From Margaritifera margaritifera (lineage: Eukaryota; Mollusca; Bivalvia; Unionida; Margaritiferidae): DNA of 64,000 nucleotides. The number at the start of each line of letters is the position of its first letter. Position 1 is the first letter of the stretch. The notes beneath the pieces are model-generated. The model saw only the letters and a list, made by a program, of their open reading frames with translations, did not search any database and was not told where the DNA came from. Positions 1 to 8,241 of this stretch are shown here, piece after piece. The stretch is from assembly GCA_029931535.1 (NCBI GenBank), contig JAQPZY010001621.1:5740001-5804000 (forward strand), read 5' to 3'. Position numbers and translations under genes: made by a program.

Positions 1-137
1 GAATTACTCTGCAGACTAGGATCTTTTTTAAATATTAGGAAAGATATTTATTAATTTTTTTTTTTTTGAATTGGTTACGGGACTCGAACATAAAGAACTC
101 CTTATTATAGTCGAGATAAGACAACTCCGTCTGCCCT

Positions 138-223
138 CTCGTTCCAGCACGCATAACGTCACGGCTACCCCACATCACCAAAAAATGATGCTTCATAGCC
201 GCTTTTACACGTGCTAGAACGAG
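138..223 (-). other. Nested long hairpin in satellite monomer
   Basis: Three nested inverted repeats lie in one 86-nt segment: an outer 14-bp arm (138-151 with 210-223, one non-Watson-Crick position that is a G-U wobble in the - strand RNA), a middle CGGCTA/TAGCCG arm (162-167 with 196-201) and an apical CATCA/TGATG arm (173-177 with 186-190). It recurs once per monomer. Monomers with CAGCTCTT or CAGCGCTT keep a shorter outer arm of about 11 bp. A structured RNA or a cruciform are both possible; no function is known to me. Confidence 0.6.
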
Positions 224-283
224 AAGACACACTCGAAACTATATATATATATACATTATCCGTCTATCAGAAACCTTGGCACT

Positions 284-375
284 GGCTAGGTTAGGTTTTA
301 TATATATATAAGAGAGTAATATTTCATTACTCCATGCACTGGCCTAAGGAGAATTACTCTGCAGACAAGGATCTT
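284..375 (-). repeat. Satellite terminal module shared with PLE 3' end
   Basis: This segment has GGCACTGGCTAGGTTAGGTTTT, a TA tract, a 7-bp hairpin GAGTAAT/ATTACTC (314-332), then GCACTGGCCTAAGG running into GAATTACTC of the next monomer. The PLE 3' end (3594-3655) has the same order with a different hairpin (GGGAGTTT/AAACTCCC) and an almost identical 24-nt flank. The hairpin sequence differs while pairing is kept, which argues for RNA-level function. It recurs at every monomer boundary to 3454. Confidence 0.8.
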
Positions 376-3300
376 ATGTAAATATTAGGAAAGATATTTG
401 TTAATTTTTTTTGAATTGGTTACGGGACTCGAACATAAAGAACTCCTTATTATAGTCGAGATAAGACAACTCCGTCTGCCCTCTCGTTCCAGCTCTTATA
501 ACGTCACGGCTACCCCACATCACCAATAAATGATGCTTCATAGCCGCTTTTACACGTGCTAGAACGAGAAGACACACTCGAAACTATATATATATATACA
601 TTATCCGTCTATCAGAAACCTTGGCACTGGCTAGGTTAGGTTTTTATATATATAAGAGAGTAATATTTCATTACTCCATGCACTGGCCTAAGGAGAATTA
701 CTCTGCAGACTAGGATCTTATGTAAATATTAGGAAAGATATTTATTAATTTTTTGGAATTGGTTACGGGACTCGAACATAAAGAACTCCTTATTATAGTC
801 GAGATAAGACAACTCCGTCTGCCCTCTCGTTCCAGCACGCATAACGTCACGGCTACCCCACATCACCAAAAAATGATGCTTCATAGCCGCTTTTACACGT
901 GCTAGAACGAGAAGACACACTCGAAACTATATATATATATATACATTATCCGTCTATCAGAAACCTTGGCACTGGCTAGGTTAGGTTTTTTATATATATA
1001 AGAGAGTAATATTTCATTACTCCATGCACTGGCCTAAGGAGAATTACTCTGCAGACAAGGATCTTATGTAAATATTAGGAAAGATATTTATTAATTTTTT
1101 TGAATTGGTTACGGGACTCGAACATAAAGAACTCCTTATTATAGTCGAGATAAGACAACTCCGTCTGCCCTCTCGTTCCAGCACGCTTAACGATACGGCT
1201 ACCCCACATCACCAAAAAATGATGCTTCATAGCCGCTTTTACACGTGCTAGAACGAGAAGACACACTCGAAACTATATATATATATATACATTATCCGTC
1301 TATCAGAAACCTTGGCACTGGCTAGGTTAGGTTTTATATATATATAAGAGAGTAATATTTCATTACTCCATGCACTGGCCTAAGGAGAATTACTCTGCAG
1401 ACAAGGATCTTATGTAAATATTAGGAAAGATATTTGTTAATTTTTTTTTAATTGGTTACGGGGCTCGAACATAAAGAACTCCTTATTATAGTCGAGATAA
1501 GACAACTCCGTCTGCCCTCTTGTTCCAGCGCTTATAACGGCACGGCTACCCCACATCACCAATAAATGATGCTTCATAGCCGCTTTTACACGTGCTAGAA
1601 CGAGAAGACACACTCGAAACTATATATATATATACATTATCCGTCTATCAGAAACCTTGGCACTGGCTAGGTTAGGTTTTATATATATATAAGAGAGTAA
1701 TATTTCATTACTCCATGCACTGGCCTAAGGAGAATTACTCTGCAGACAAGGATCTTATGTAAATATTAGGAAAGATATTTGTTAATTTTTTTTGAATTGG
1801 TTACGGGGCTCGAACATAAAGAACTCCTTATTATAGTCGAGATAAGACAACTCCGTCTGCCCTCTCGTTCCAGCGCTTATAACGGCACGGCTACCCCACA
1901 TCACCAAAAAATGATCCTTCATAGCCGCTTTTACACGTGCTAGAACGAGAAAACACACTCGAAACTATATATATATATACATTATCCGTCTATCAGAAAC
2001 CTTGGCACTGGCTAGGTTAGGTTTTATATATATAAGAGAGTAATATTTCATTACTCCATGCACTGGCCTAAGGAGAATTACTCTGCAGACTAGGATCTTA
2101 TGTAAATATTAGGAAAGATATTTATTATTTTTTTTGAATTGGTTACGGGACTCGAACATAAAGAACTCCTTATTATAGTCGAGATAAGACAACTCCGTCT
2201 GCCCTCTCGTTCCAGCACGCATAACATCACGGCTACCCCACATCACCAAAAAATGATGCTTCATAGCCGCTTTTACACGTGCTAGAACGAGAAGACACAC
2301 TCGAAACTATATATATATACATTATCCGTCTATCAGAAACCTTGGCACTGGCTAGGTTAGGTTTTATATATATATATATAAGAGAGTAATATTTCATTAC
2401 TCCATGCACTGGCCTAAGGAGAATTACTCTGCAGACAAGGATCTTATGTAAATATTAGGAAAGATATTTGTTAATTTTTTTGAATTGGTTACGGGGCTCG
2501 AACATAAAGAACTCCTTATTATAGTCGAGATAAGACAACTCCGTCTGCCCTCTCGTTCCAGCGCTTATAACGGCACGGCTACCCCACATCACCAAAAAAT
2601 GATGCTTCATAGCCGCTTTTACACGTGCTAGAACGAGAAGACACACTCGAAACTATATATATATATACATTATCCGTCTATCAGAAACCTTGGCACTGGC
2701 TAGGTTAGGTTTTATATATATATAAGAGAGTAATATTTCATTACTCCATGCACTGGCCTAAGGAGAATTACTCTGCAGACAAGGATCTTATGTAAATATT
2801 AGGAAAGATATTTGTTAATTTTTTTGAATTGGTTACGGGGCTCGAACATAAAGAACTCCTTATTATAGTCGAGATAAGACAACTCCGTCTGCCCTCTCGT
2901 TCCAGCTCTTATAACGGCACGGCTACCCCACATCACCAAAAAATGATGCTTCATAGCCGCTTTTACACGTGCTAGAACGAGAAGACACACTCGAAACTAT
3001 ATATATATATACATTATCCGTCTATCAGAAACCTTGGCACTGGCTAGGTTAGGTTTTATATATATATAAGAGAGTAATATTTCATTACTCCATGCACTGG
3101 CCTAAGGAGAATTACTCTGCAGACAAGGATCTTATGTAAATATTAGGAAAGATATTTGTTAATTTTTTTGAATTGGTTACGGGGCTCGAACATAAAGAAC
3201 TCCTTATTATAGTCGAGATAAGACAACTCCGTCTGCCCTCTCGTTCCAGCTCTTATAACGGCACGGCTACCCCACATCACCAAAAAATGATGCTTCATAG

Positions 3301-3560
3301 CCGCTTTTACACGTGCTAGAACGAGAAGACACACTCGAAACTATATATATATATATACATTATCCGTCTATCAGAAACCTTGGCACTGGCTAGGTTAGGT
3401 TTTATATATATATAAGAGAGTAATATTTCATTACTCCATGCACTGGCCTAAGGAGAATTACTCTGCAGACAAGGATCTTATGTAAATATTAGGAAAGATA
3501 TTTGTTAATTTTTTTGAATTGGTTACGGGACTCGAACATAAAGAACTCCTTATTATAGTC

Positions 3561-3593
3561 AAGGGTTAGGGTTAGGGTTAGGGTTAGGGTTAG
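3561..3593 (+). repeat. TTAGGG telomere block joined to broken satellite
   Basis: About five TTAGGG repeats follow directly on a satellite monomer cut at TTATAGTC. The G-rich strand is the + strand, so the chromosome end lies to the right. The block runs without a gap into the 3' end of element E1, whose own sequence starts TTAGGTTTTAAATG. The last repeat therefore belongs to both. Confidence 0.95.
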
Positions 3594-3658
3594 GTTTTAA
3601 ATGTAGGATGGGAGTTTGTAAACTCCCACGTGCACTGGCCTAGGGAGAATTACTCGCG
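3594..3658 (-). other. PLE 3' terminal module with hairpin
   Basis: An 8-bp perfect stem GGGAGTTT/AAACTCCC with a 2-nt loop lies at 3610-3627, followed by GCACTGGCCTAGGG and GAATTACTC (3632-3655) just outside the ORF2 stop. As RNA this is the extreme 3' UTR, ending in AAACCUAAC, which can base-pair with TTAGG telomere ends. It is present at the 3' end of every element in the window, full or truncated, so it is a good candidate for the recognition or priming structure. Confidence 0.75.
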
Positions 3659-5911
3659 CTACCTCCTTATTTTGTTTCTAATTAGAAGGTCGCATAGGTT
3701 TTTGTTCTTCCGATATGCCGTTACGAGTTTTTGACGATAAATCTGAGGGAAGTCTTTCTGAATTTTAATGTATCCTTCTCTAATCAATTTGGCTGCAAGA
3801 GTAGCTTTAGTGCTGTATGTAATAACGAACGGTATAATGTCTACCGTTTCTTCGTGCAAATTAAGACCGAGCGGGCTAATCGTTCCTAGTTTTTTGATCC
3901 AATAATCCTCTCTTTTGGTGAGATTTTCCTTATTTACCACCATTTCAATGGGAATGATTGAACAGTCGTCCAAAGAGTGTCCATCGCTATTAAAATGATT
4001 GGAAATGGATTTATTTTCCTTATGAACTATGTCAAAACGGTGTCTCGTAAAACGATCTCTAAGTGTCAGAGTGGTTTGTCCTACATATTGTTTACCGCAT
4101 GCATCGCATGTAATCAGGTAAATGATGTTCCTGGAGTCACACGATAAGTTTTGCTTGATTAAAAAAGTTTGATTATTCGTATGACTGGTGAAACTGTTTG
4201 TTTCCCTAAAAAATGGGCATGTCGCGCATCGTCTACCTTGACATGACATAGCTTTCCCTAAAGTATGAATGTCACCCCTAAGTTCATTTAAAGTAGTATT
4301 TTTGATTAGTCTGAGAAATCGTTTGGAGTAACCCCTACCCCTCAAAGTTCTGAATAGTGTGCTACTGGCCCTCTGAAAGTCCTCAATTCTTGTGCATAGC
4401 CTGTGGAATCTAATTATTTGAGATTTTAGAATTCCCGTAAATGTATGTCTAGGATGGAATGAAGATTTATGGAGTAACTGGTGTGTGTCGGTGGGTTTAA
4501 AATAAACTTTCGAAGCAAGTTTTCCCGTCATTTCAAAATCTGGCCCTTTAAAAATGGTCGTATCTAAAAAATCCACCGAACTCTCCTTCACATTTGCCTT
4601 CAATTTGACCGACGGGTGGAAACTGTTTAAAATCGAGAAAAATGCATCAAATTTCTTTCGTGAAAAAGTCCAAATTAAAAAGATGTCATCCAAAAATCTC
4701 AGGTAAACTAGGGGTAGATAATCACACCTTTTGAAAACTTCTTTCTCCCATTCGGCCATAAAGATATTGGCGTAACTAGGGGCAAATTTTTTGCCCATGG
4801 CGGTCCCTGAGATTTGTAGGTACCATTTTCCATTAAATTCAAAGTCATTATTAACCAGACCAAGTTTCAATAGTTCTAAAATTTCTAGGTCTGGTCTTTT
4901 CGGGTCGGGGTTACTCAAGAAACAATTCCGTACTGCTTTTAAGCCGTCCTTGTTGTCGATATTAGTGTACATGCTTTCTACGTCTAAAGTAACGAGAAGA
5001 CTGTCTTTTGGAATTATGATGTGCCTAATTTTATCTAAAAAGTCGTTCGTATCTCGGAGATATGCTGTATGTTTCGTCGCTAAAGGTGCTAAAAACGAAT
5101 CCACGTATTCTGAAATTTGATAAGATTCGCTCCCCACATCCGACACGATAGGTCTACCCTGTGGAATTTTGAACGGAATAGACCAAGTTTCTGGTTCTTT
5201 ATGAATTTTTGGCAAAGTGTACATGTGTCTCGGTCTGGGGTTATCGGGTGGGGTTAGGTAAGCTGCTTGTTTCTTATTGATGTATCTATTTTTCACCAAT
5301 CTGTGTACAATCCGTGTAATCTTTTTTCCGGTTTCGGGATAAATCGGGTTATGTATTTGTCTGTAATGTTTCTCATTACTTAGTTGTTGATGTATTTCCT
5401 GTATATAGTCCTCTGTATCTAAAATGACTGTGGCCGAACCTTTATCGGCTTTCCTTATCACAATATTTTTATCCTCTTTTAGAGTTTTTATTGAAGCAAA
5501 TTCTTCTTGAGTTAGATTTGGTTTTTCTGTTTCATATTTCCATTGTGAAATTTGTTTAAAAACTCCATCCGTAATGTTTCGAATGGTTGTTGGAAAAGTG
5601 GAAGGTGGAGGGCACCATTCGCTTTTTGCCACAAACGGGACTCTCTCCGATTTGCTTTTCAAATGAAAGAAATTAGTTATCATTAGTTTTCTAGTAAATT
5701 CTTTCACCGGTTGAGTGATTGTCGCTACATCCACATATCTCGGAGTCGGAACGAATTTTAAGCCTTTATTTAAAACTGAAAATTCTATTTCTGTGAGTCT
5801 CCTAGAGCTCAGGTTTACAACTGTTTTCCCTAGTTGTTTTGTTAACTCCTTACTACCGTTTTCTGAACCTGCTGAAAACCCTGCTTGATAGCGTGCATCT
5901 GTGCGTACCAA
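3659..5911 (-). CDS. PLE ORF2: reverse transcriptase with C-terminal GIY-YIG endonuclease (E1)
   Basis: It would copy element RNA into DNA at a chromosome end. In the 755-residue numbering of other copies: a conserved N-terminal block KADKGSATVI (159-168), YTLPKIHK (236-243), RT block GRPIVSDVGS (257-266), palm motif A LDVESMYTNI with D315, motif B SGTAMGKKFAPSYAN (373-387), motif C FLDDIF with D413 and D414, primer-grip area SVDFLDTTIF (450-459), a cysteine cluster C562-x4-C567-x2-C570 with C596 and C607-x2-C610, then GIY-YIG: IYL (602-604), YVG (614-616), R623/R625, E673, N689. All catalytic residues are present. No ATG occurs before about residue 82; the reading frame begins at TTG here, and GTG in other copies is GTA. 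Translation is therefore probably by -1 frameshifting from overlapping ORF1. The stop is TAG. Confidence 0.93.
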   Translation of the reverse strand: MVRTDARYQAGFSAGSENGSKELTKQLGKTVVNLSSRRLTEIEFSVLNKGLKFVPTPRYVDVATITQPVKEFTRKLMITNFFHLKSKSERVPFVAKSEWCPPPSTFPTTIRNITDGVFKQISQWKYETEKPNLTQEEFASIKTLKEDKNIVIRKADKGSATVILDTEDYIQEIHQQLSNEKHYRQIHNPIYPETGKKITRIVHRLVKNRYINKKQAAYLTPPDNPRPRHMYTLPKIHKEPETWSIPFKIPQGRPIVSDVGSESYQISEYVDSFLAPLATKHTAYLRDTNDFLDKIRHIIIPKDSLLVTLDVESMYTNIDNKDGLKAVRNCFLSNPDPKRPDLEILELLKLGLVNNDFEFNGKWYLQISGTAMGKKFAPSYANIFMAEWEKEVFKRCDYLPLVYLRFLDDIFLIWTFSRKKFDAFFSILNSFHPSVKLKANVKESSVDFLDTTIFKGPDFEMTGKLASKVYFKPTDTHQLLHKSSFHPRHTFTGILKSQIIRFHRLCTRIEDFQRASSTLFRTLRGRGYSKRFLRLIKNTTLNELRGDIHTLGKAMSCQGRRCATCPFFRETNSFTSHTNNQTFLIKQNLSCDSRNIIYLITCDACGKQYVGQTTLTLRDRFTRHRFDIVHKENKSISNHFNSDGHSLDDCSIIPIEMVVNKENLTKREDYWIKKLGTISPLGLNLHEETVDIIPFVITYSTKATLAAKLIREGYIKIQKDFPQIYRQKLVTAYRKNKNLCDLLIRNKIRR

Positions 5912-7479
5912 CCGTCCAGAATGTACTGTGCCGACTCTGGGCTCCAGTGAATTCCGTCCAGCTGGAACGACATCTCGTCCCTTTTCCCGGTGTACAAAGC
6001 TTTCACCCCCTCAATTTGAATTTTGGATATACTCTCGTTTAATTTGGATAGATTGAACGCTTCTGCTGGTTTCTTTGATTGTAGAGTTTGCGAAATTGGA
6101 ATTCTTGCTACGAAAATCTCGGAGTTAGGGAATCTCCCCCGAGTAGTTCTCAGCAGCTCTTTCATTGATTGACCTACCATATTTGTGTTTGCATTTTCCC
6201 TCTCATTAGTGCCCACGTGAATAATGATTCTTTTAGGTTTTTCTTGATATCGATAATTTCTTACTAAATCAAGTACATGTTTTATTTTTGCACCAGGGTA
6301 CGCCTCTACCTGTACATTTTTGTCCTTCAAATTCGTAAAGCGAGCAAGATTTGAGTCCCCGATTATCAGATCTGCGTTGGTAATTCTAGGTATGTCCCAG
6401 TCCGATTTAGGGTTAGTGTGCCTCGTAACTCTGCCTGCTTTAGATGGTGAGATAACTATAGATGCATATGTCAACTTCGGGATCGTCGGAGATGTATTTC
6501 GTGACCCTTCCGGAGACAAAGACCGGCGCCCTGGTGAGCGACTCCGTCTTGGTGACGGTGACCTTGACCTTACCACTTTGTCCAATATATTTAAGGCGGG
6601 GACAGACAGACATCTGGACAGACGAGTTATAGAATTTAATGCAGCAGTTACGCCGTTTGCTAGGGGGCTAGATGGATTATTGAACATTTTCTTCTCTAAC
6701 GATCGTCTTACCTTTTTCTGGTCAGAACCCTGTTTTTTGTGCCTTTTGGGGGTGTTAATGGGATTAGAATCGTAAGAGTCTGAGATACGTCTTTTGGATG
6801 GTGTCCGGATTGGTTGCGAGTCCAAAATTTGTAATGGCTGAAACCGATTACTCAGCGTAATTGAGGGTTCCAAGGGCTGCTTTTTAGGGGTAGTTTTACG
6901 TGGGTTTTTATAGGGCGACTTATAGGTTTCTTGGGTGTTAGCGGGAGGACGAAGATTGGTTTTTGATTGATTTATTTTCCGATTGTTCGGCGTTATCGGC
7001 AAAAGTGACCGTATAATCTCTTTATATTCCTGGATCGTTTCAAAACGTAATCTCCTCTTTAAATTATTTTTCCCCCAGTCAAGCGCCTGGTTGGAAAGGG
7101 CTCTAATAGTAAACTCGGAAAAGTCTAAACCGACAATCATTCCCAAAAGTTCCGAAATCCTGTCTTTGTAGTGTTTGCATAGAGTCTGAGCGACCTTAGT
7201 AGCCCACATTCTGTTTAAACCCAGTAATTCGTTCTTCAGTGTCGAATTCGACTGAGCTGGTTTAAGAAAATTGTCCAAGAGCTTTACCTGTTGGTCAAAA
7301 CCGTTCGTACGATAATTGCCTAGCGTTTGTGGTGTGAGGATTTTTAAGTGGTGCAAAGCCTGCAAAATTTGATAAAACAGTTTAATGAAGTGGCTATTTG
7401 GATTTTGTCTTTCTTGCCTGTTAGTAAAGAAACTCTGGCGCCCACCTCTATTCATTTTCAAAGCGTGATTGGGATGCAT
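5842..7479 (-). CDS. PLE ORF1: basic RS-rich protein with SGNH/GDSL hydrolase domain (E1)
   Basis: Residues 1-165 are predicted mostly helical. Residues 165-335 are basic, proline/serine-rich and low complexity, with an RS-like patch at 304-320 (RSRSPSPRRSRSPGRR) that suggests nuclear or RNA association. Residues 368-530 form an SGNH hydrolase: GDS (374-376, nucleophile S375), G396, GTN (423-425) and DGIH (508-511). All four blocks are intact, so esterase activity is plausible; the substrate is unknown. The start chosen is ATG at 7479 (MHPNHALK). Longer frames use TTG and cross a TTCA microsatellite whose length changes frame between copies. A second ATG eight codons later (7455) has A at -3 and is an alternative. 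This copy has Y519 where the others have C. Confidence 0.85.
   Translation of the reverse strand: MHPNHALKMNRGGRQSFFTNRQERQNPNSHFIKLFYQILQALHHLKILTPQTLGNYRTNGFDQQVKLLDNFLKPAQSNSTLKNELLGLNRMWATKVAQTLCKHYKDRISELLGMIVGLDFSEFTIRALSNQALDWGKNNLKRRLRFETIQEYKEIIRSLLPITPNNRKINQSKTNLRPPANTQETYKSPYKNPRKTTPKKQPLEPSITLSNRFQPLQILDSQPIRTPSKRRISDSYDSNPINTPKRHKKQGSDQKKVRRSLEKKMFNNPSSPLANGVTAALNSITRLSRCLSVPALNILDKVVRSRSPSPRRSRSPGRRSLSPEGSRNTSPTIPKLTYASIVISPSKAGRVTRHTNPKSDWDIPRITNADLIIGDSNLARFTNLKDKNVQVEAYPGAKIKHVLDLVRNYRYQEKPKRIIIHVGTNERENANTNMVGQSMKELLRTTRGRFPNSEIFVARIPISQTLQSKKPAEAFNLSKLNESISKIQIEGVKALYTGKRDEMSFQLDGIHWSPESAQYILDGWYAQMHAIKQGFQQVQKTVVRS
5875..5881 (-). promoter_or_regulatory. Candidate -1 ribosomal frameshift site, G GGT TTT
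   Basis: In the ORF1 frame the codons are CAG GGT TTT CAG, a perfect X XXY YYZ heptamer. Slipping back one base gives GGG TTT TCA, which is exactly the ORF2 frame. It sits inside the ORF1/ORF2 overlap, 33 bp before the ORF1 stop. A 6-bp ACAACT/AGTTGT hairpin lies about 35-40 nt downstream, farther than the usual 5-9 nt, so the stimulator is not settled. The heptamer is kept in all ten full-length copies. Confidence 0.7.
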
Positions 7480-7515
7480 GAATGAATGAATAAATGAATG
7501 AATGAATGAATGAAA
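7478..7515 (-). repeat. TTCA tetranucleotide microsatellite at ORF1 start
   Basis: Runs of TGAA on the + strand (TTCA on the coding strand) abut the ORF1 ATG. The tract differs between copies, e.g. about 50 bp at 36848-36897 in E5 and an interrupted ~38 bp in E1, and shifts the upstream frame. This shows that ORF1 cannot depend on codons upstream of it. Confidence 0.85.
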
Positions 7516-8202
7516 AAAATAGTCAGTGAATGCCACCACCAATAAAATAAAATTTGAAGTGAAATTATAGAAACCAACAAATGAATGAACGAATGAAAAT
7601 ATAACACAATGTTCAATAAATATAGACAAAATGTCCTCCGGATACAAGGACTCTGTGATTGAATCTATCTCTATTAATTATGGTGAGAAAAGCCGGGATA
7701 AATAAATGTACTTATCTTTTTTCGGCAGTTAACCAGGCGATGGATCCTTTTTCCTGGCTCTCCTCCTCTGAATTAATCCAATACGAATCACTTTTCCAAA
7801 AACACAAAAGAATGTTTGTCAAACGGCCCTTGTTACGCCTATGAGGGCGAAACTAAATTCGTCTTAAACCTTTTAGGCGATTTGTCAACTTGGCGCCAGT
7901 ATGCAACATATACACTGAATGATTGGTCCAAAATTCCTACACTGATAGAGCGATGATGAATTGCCGCCGGCCTGTATGTATCTCCGATAAATCTGAAAAG
8001 TAATCAGTGTTTAAAGACTGTCTCCCAAAAAAATTTTTTTGGAAGAAGAAAGTCGGTCAACAAAATTTTTTTTTTGGTTTTTATAGTTTTTTTTTTTTTT
8101 TTCCTTTTTTGTGATCAATTATATACAATAATGTCAATAAAACAACGAAATGTCAAATAAATCCTTGTCAACTACTAAACCTATCCAGCTACTATCCGTA
8201 TC
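7516..8202 (-). other. PLE leader between hammerhead and ORF1
   Basis: This is a non-coding leader on the element strand. It contains a homopolymer tract (T16 on the + strand at 8087-8102; 34-50 bases in E4-E7) and an AT-rich segment near 8119-8125 that reads TATATAA on the - strand and could be a TATA box, though this is weak. A + strand frame with an ATG near 7680 (53 codons) recurs in every copy, but the copies are nearly identical, so its conservation says nothing. I see no known protein in it. Confidence 0.5.
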
Positions 8203-8241
8203 GTCACTAGGCCTTTCGGCGTATTGCCTTCGTCAGGTGAC
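8203..8241 (-). ncRNA. Hammerhead ribozyme, type I PLE-like (E1)
   Basis: On the - strand: stem I GTCAC, then CTGACGA, stem II GGC-AATAC-GCC, GAAA, a minimal stem III AGG/CCT with no loop, TA, then GTGAC closing stem I. Cleavage is expected after CCTA, before GTGAC. The self-complementary AGGCCT stem III suggests it works as a dimer, as proposed for the short-stem-III hammerheads known from PLEs. One extra A between CTGACGA and stem II departs from the textbook core, so activity needs testing. Its place upstream of ORF1 matches PLE hammerheads. Confidence 0.75.

Larger units (their letters stand above)
1..3560. repeat. ~345-bp subtelomeric satellite array, 10 full monomers plus a partial one
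   Basis: Monomers begin with GAATTACTCTGCAGAC at 1, 351, 695, 1041, 1387, 1732, 2075, 2421, 2765, 3109 and 3455, giving 343-350-bp units. Each holds a GGGACTCGAAC motif, a nested hairpin, two (TA)n tracts and a terminal module shared with the PLE 3' end. Two variants alternate irregularly: CAGACTAGG with CCAGCACGC (monomers 1, 3, 7) and CAGACAAGG with CCAGCTCTT or CCAGCGCTT (most others); monomer 4 is mixed. Length changes are mainly in the (TA)n and T-run tracts. A 63-65-codon - strand frame stays open in seven monomers, but it starts at GTG and is broken in the others, so I do not call it a gene. The last monomer stops after 106 bp at a telomere junction. Confidence 0.95.

Noticed and set aside
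35..232. 63-65-codon - strand frame repeated in satellite monomers as a small protein gene
   Set aside because: It begins at GTG, is broken in three of the ten full monomers, and overlaps the nested hairpin. Its persistence is explained by near-identical tandem copies.
1..3560. Hammerhead ribozyme in the satellite
   Set aside because: Although PLE-related satellites often carry one, I could not find CTGANGA and GAAA in a foldable arrangement on either strand.
1..3560. CRISPR array
   Set aside because: Repeats are ~345 bp with no unique spacers; this is a satellite.
4791..5120. + strand 109- and 151-codon frames inside ORF2 and ORF1
   Set aside because: They are antisense shadows of the RT and SGNH coding frames, with no independent signal.
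7479..7647. N-terminal extension of ORF1 with FIHS repeats
   Set aside because: It is translated microsatellite plus leader from a TTG start; frame and sequence change between copies with tract length.
7659..7844. + strand 61-codon frame upstream of ORF1 in every copy
   Set aside because: It starts at TTG (a possible ATG seven codons in), has no recognisable domain, and is conserved only as far as the surrounding non-coding sequence is.
7885..7900. TGGCGCCAG as a retroviral primer-binding site
   Set aside because: There are no long terminal repeats, gag, protease or integrase. PLEs do not use tRNA primers, so the match is chance.
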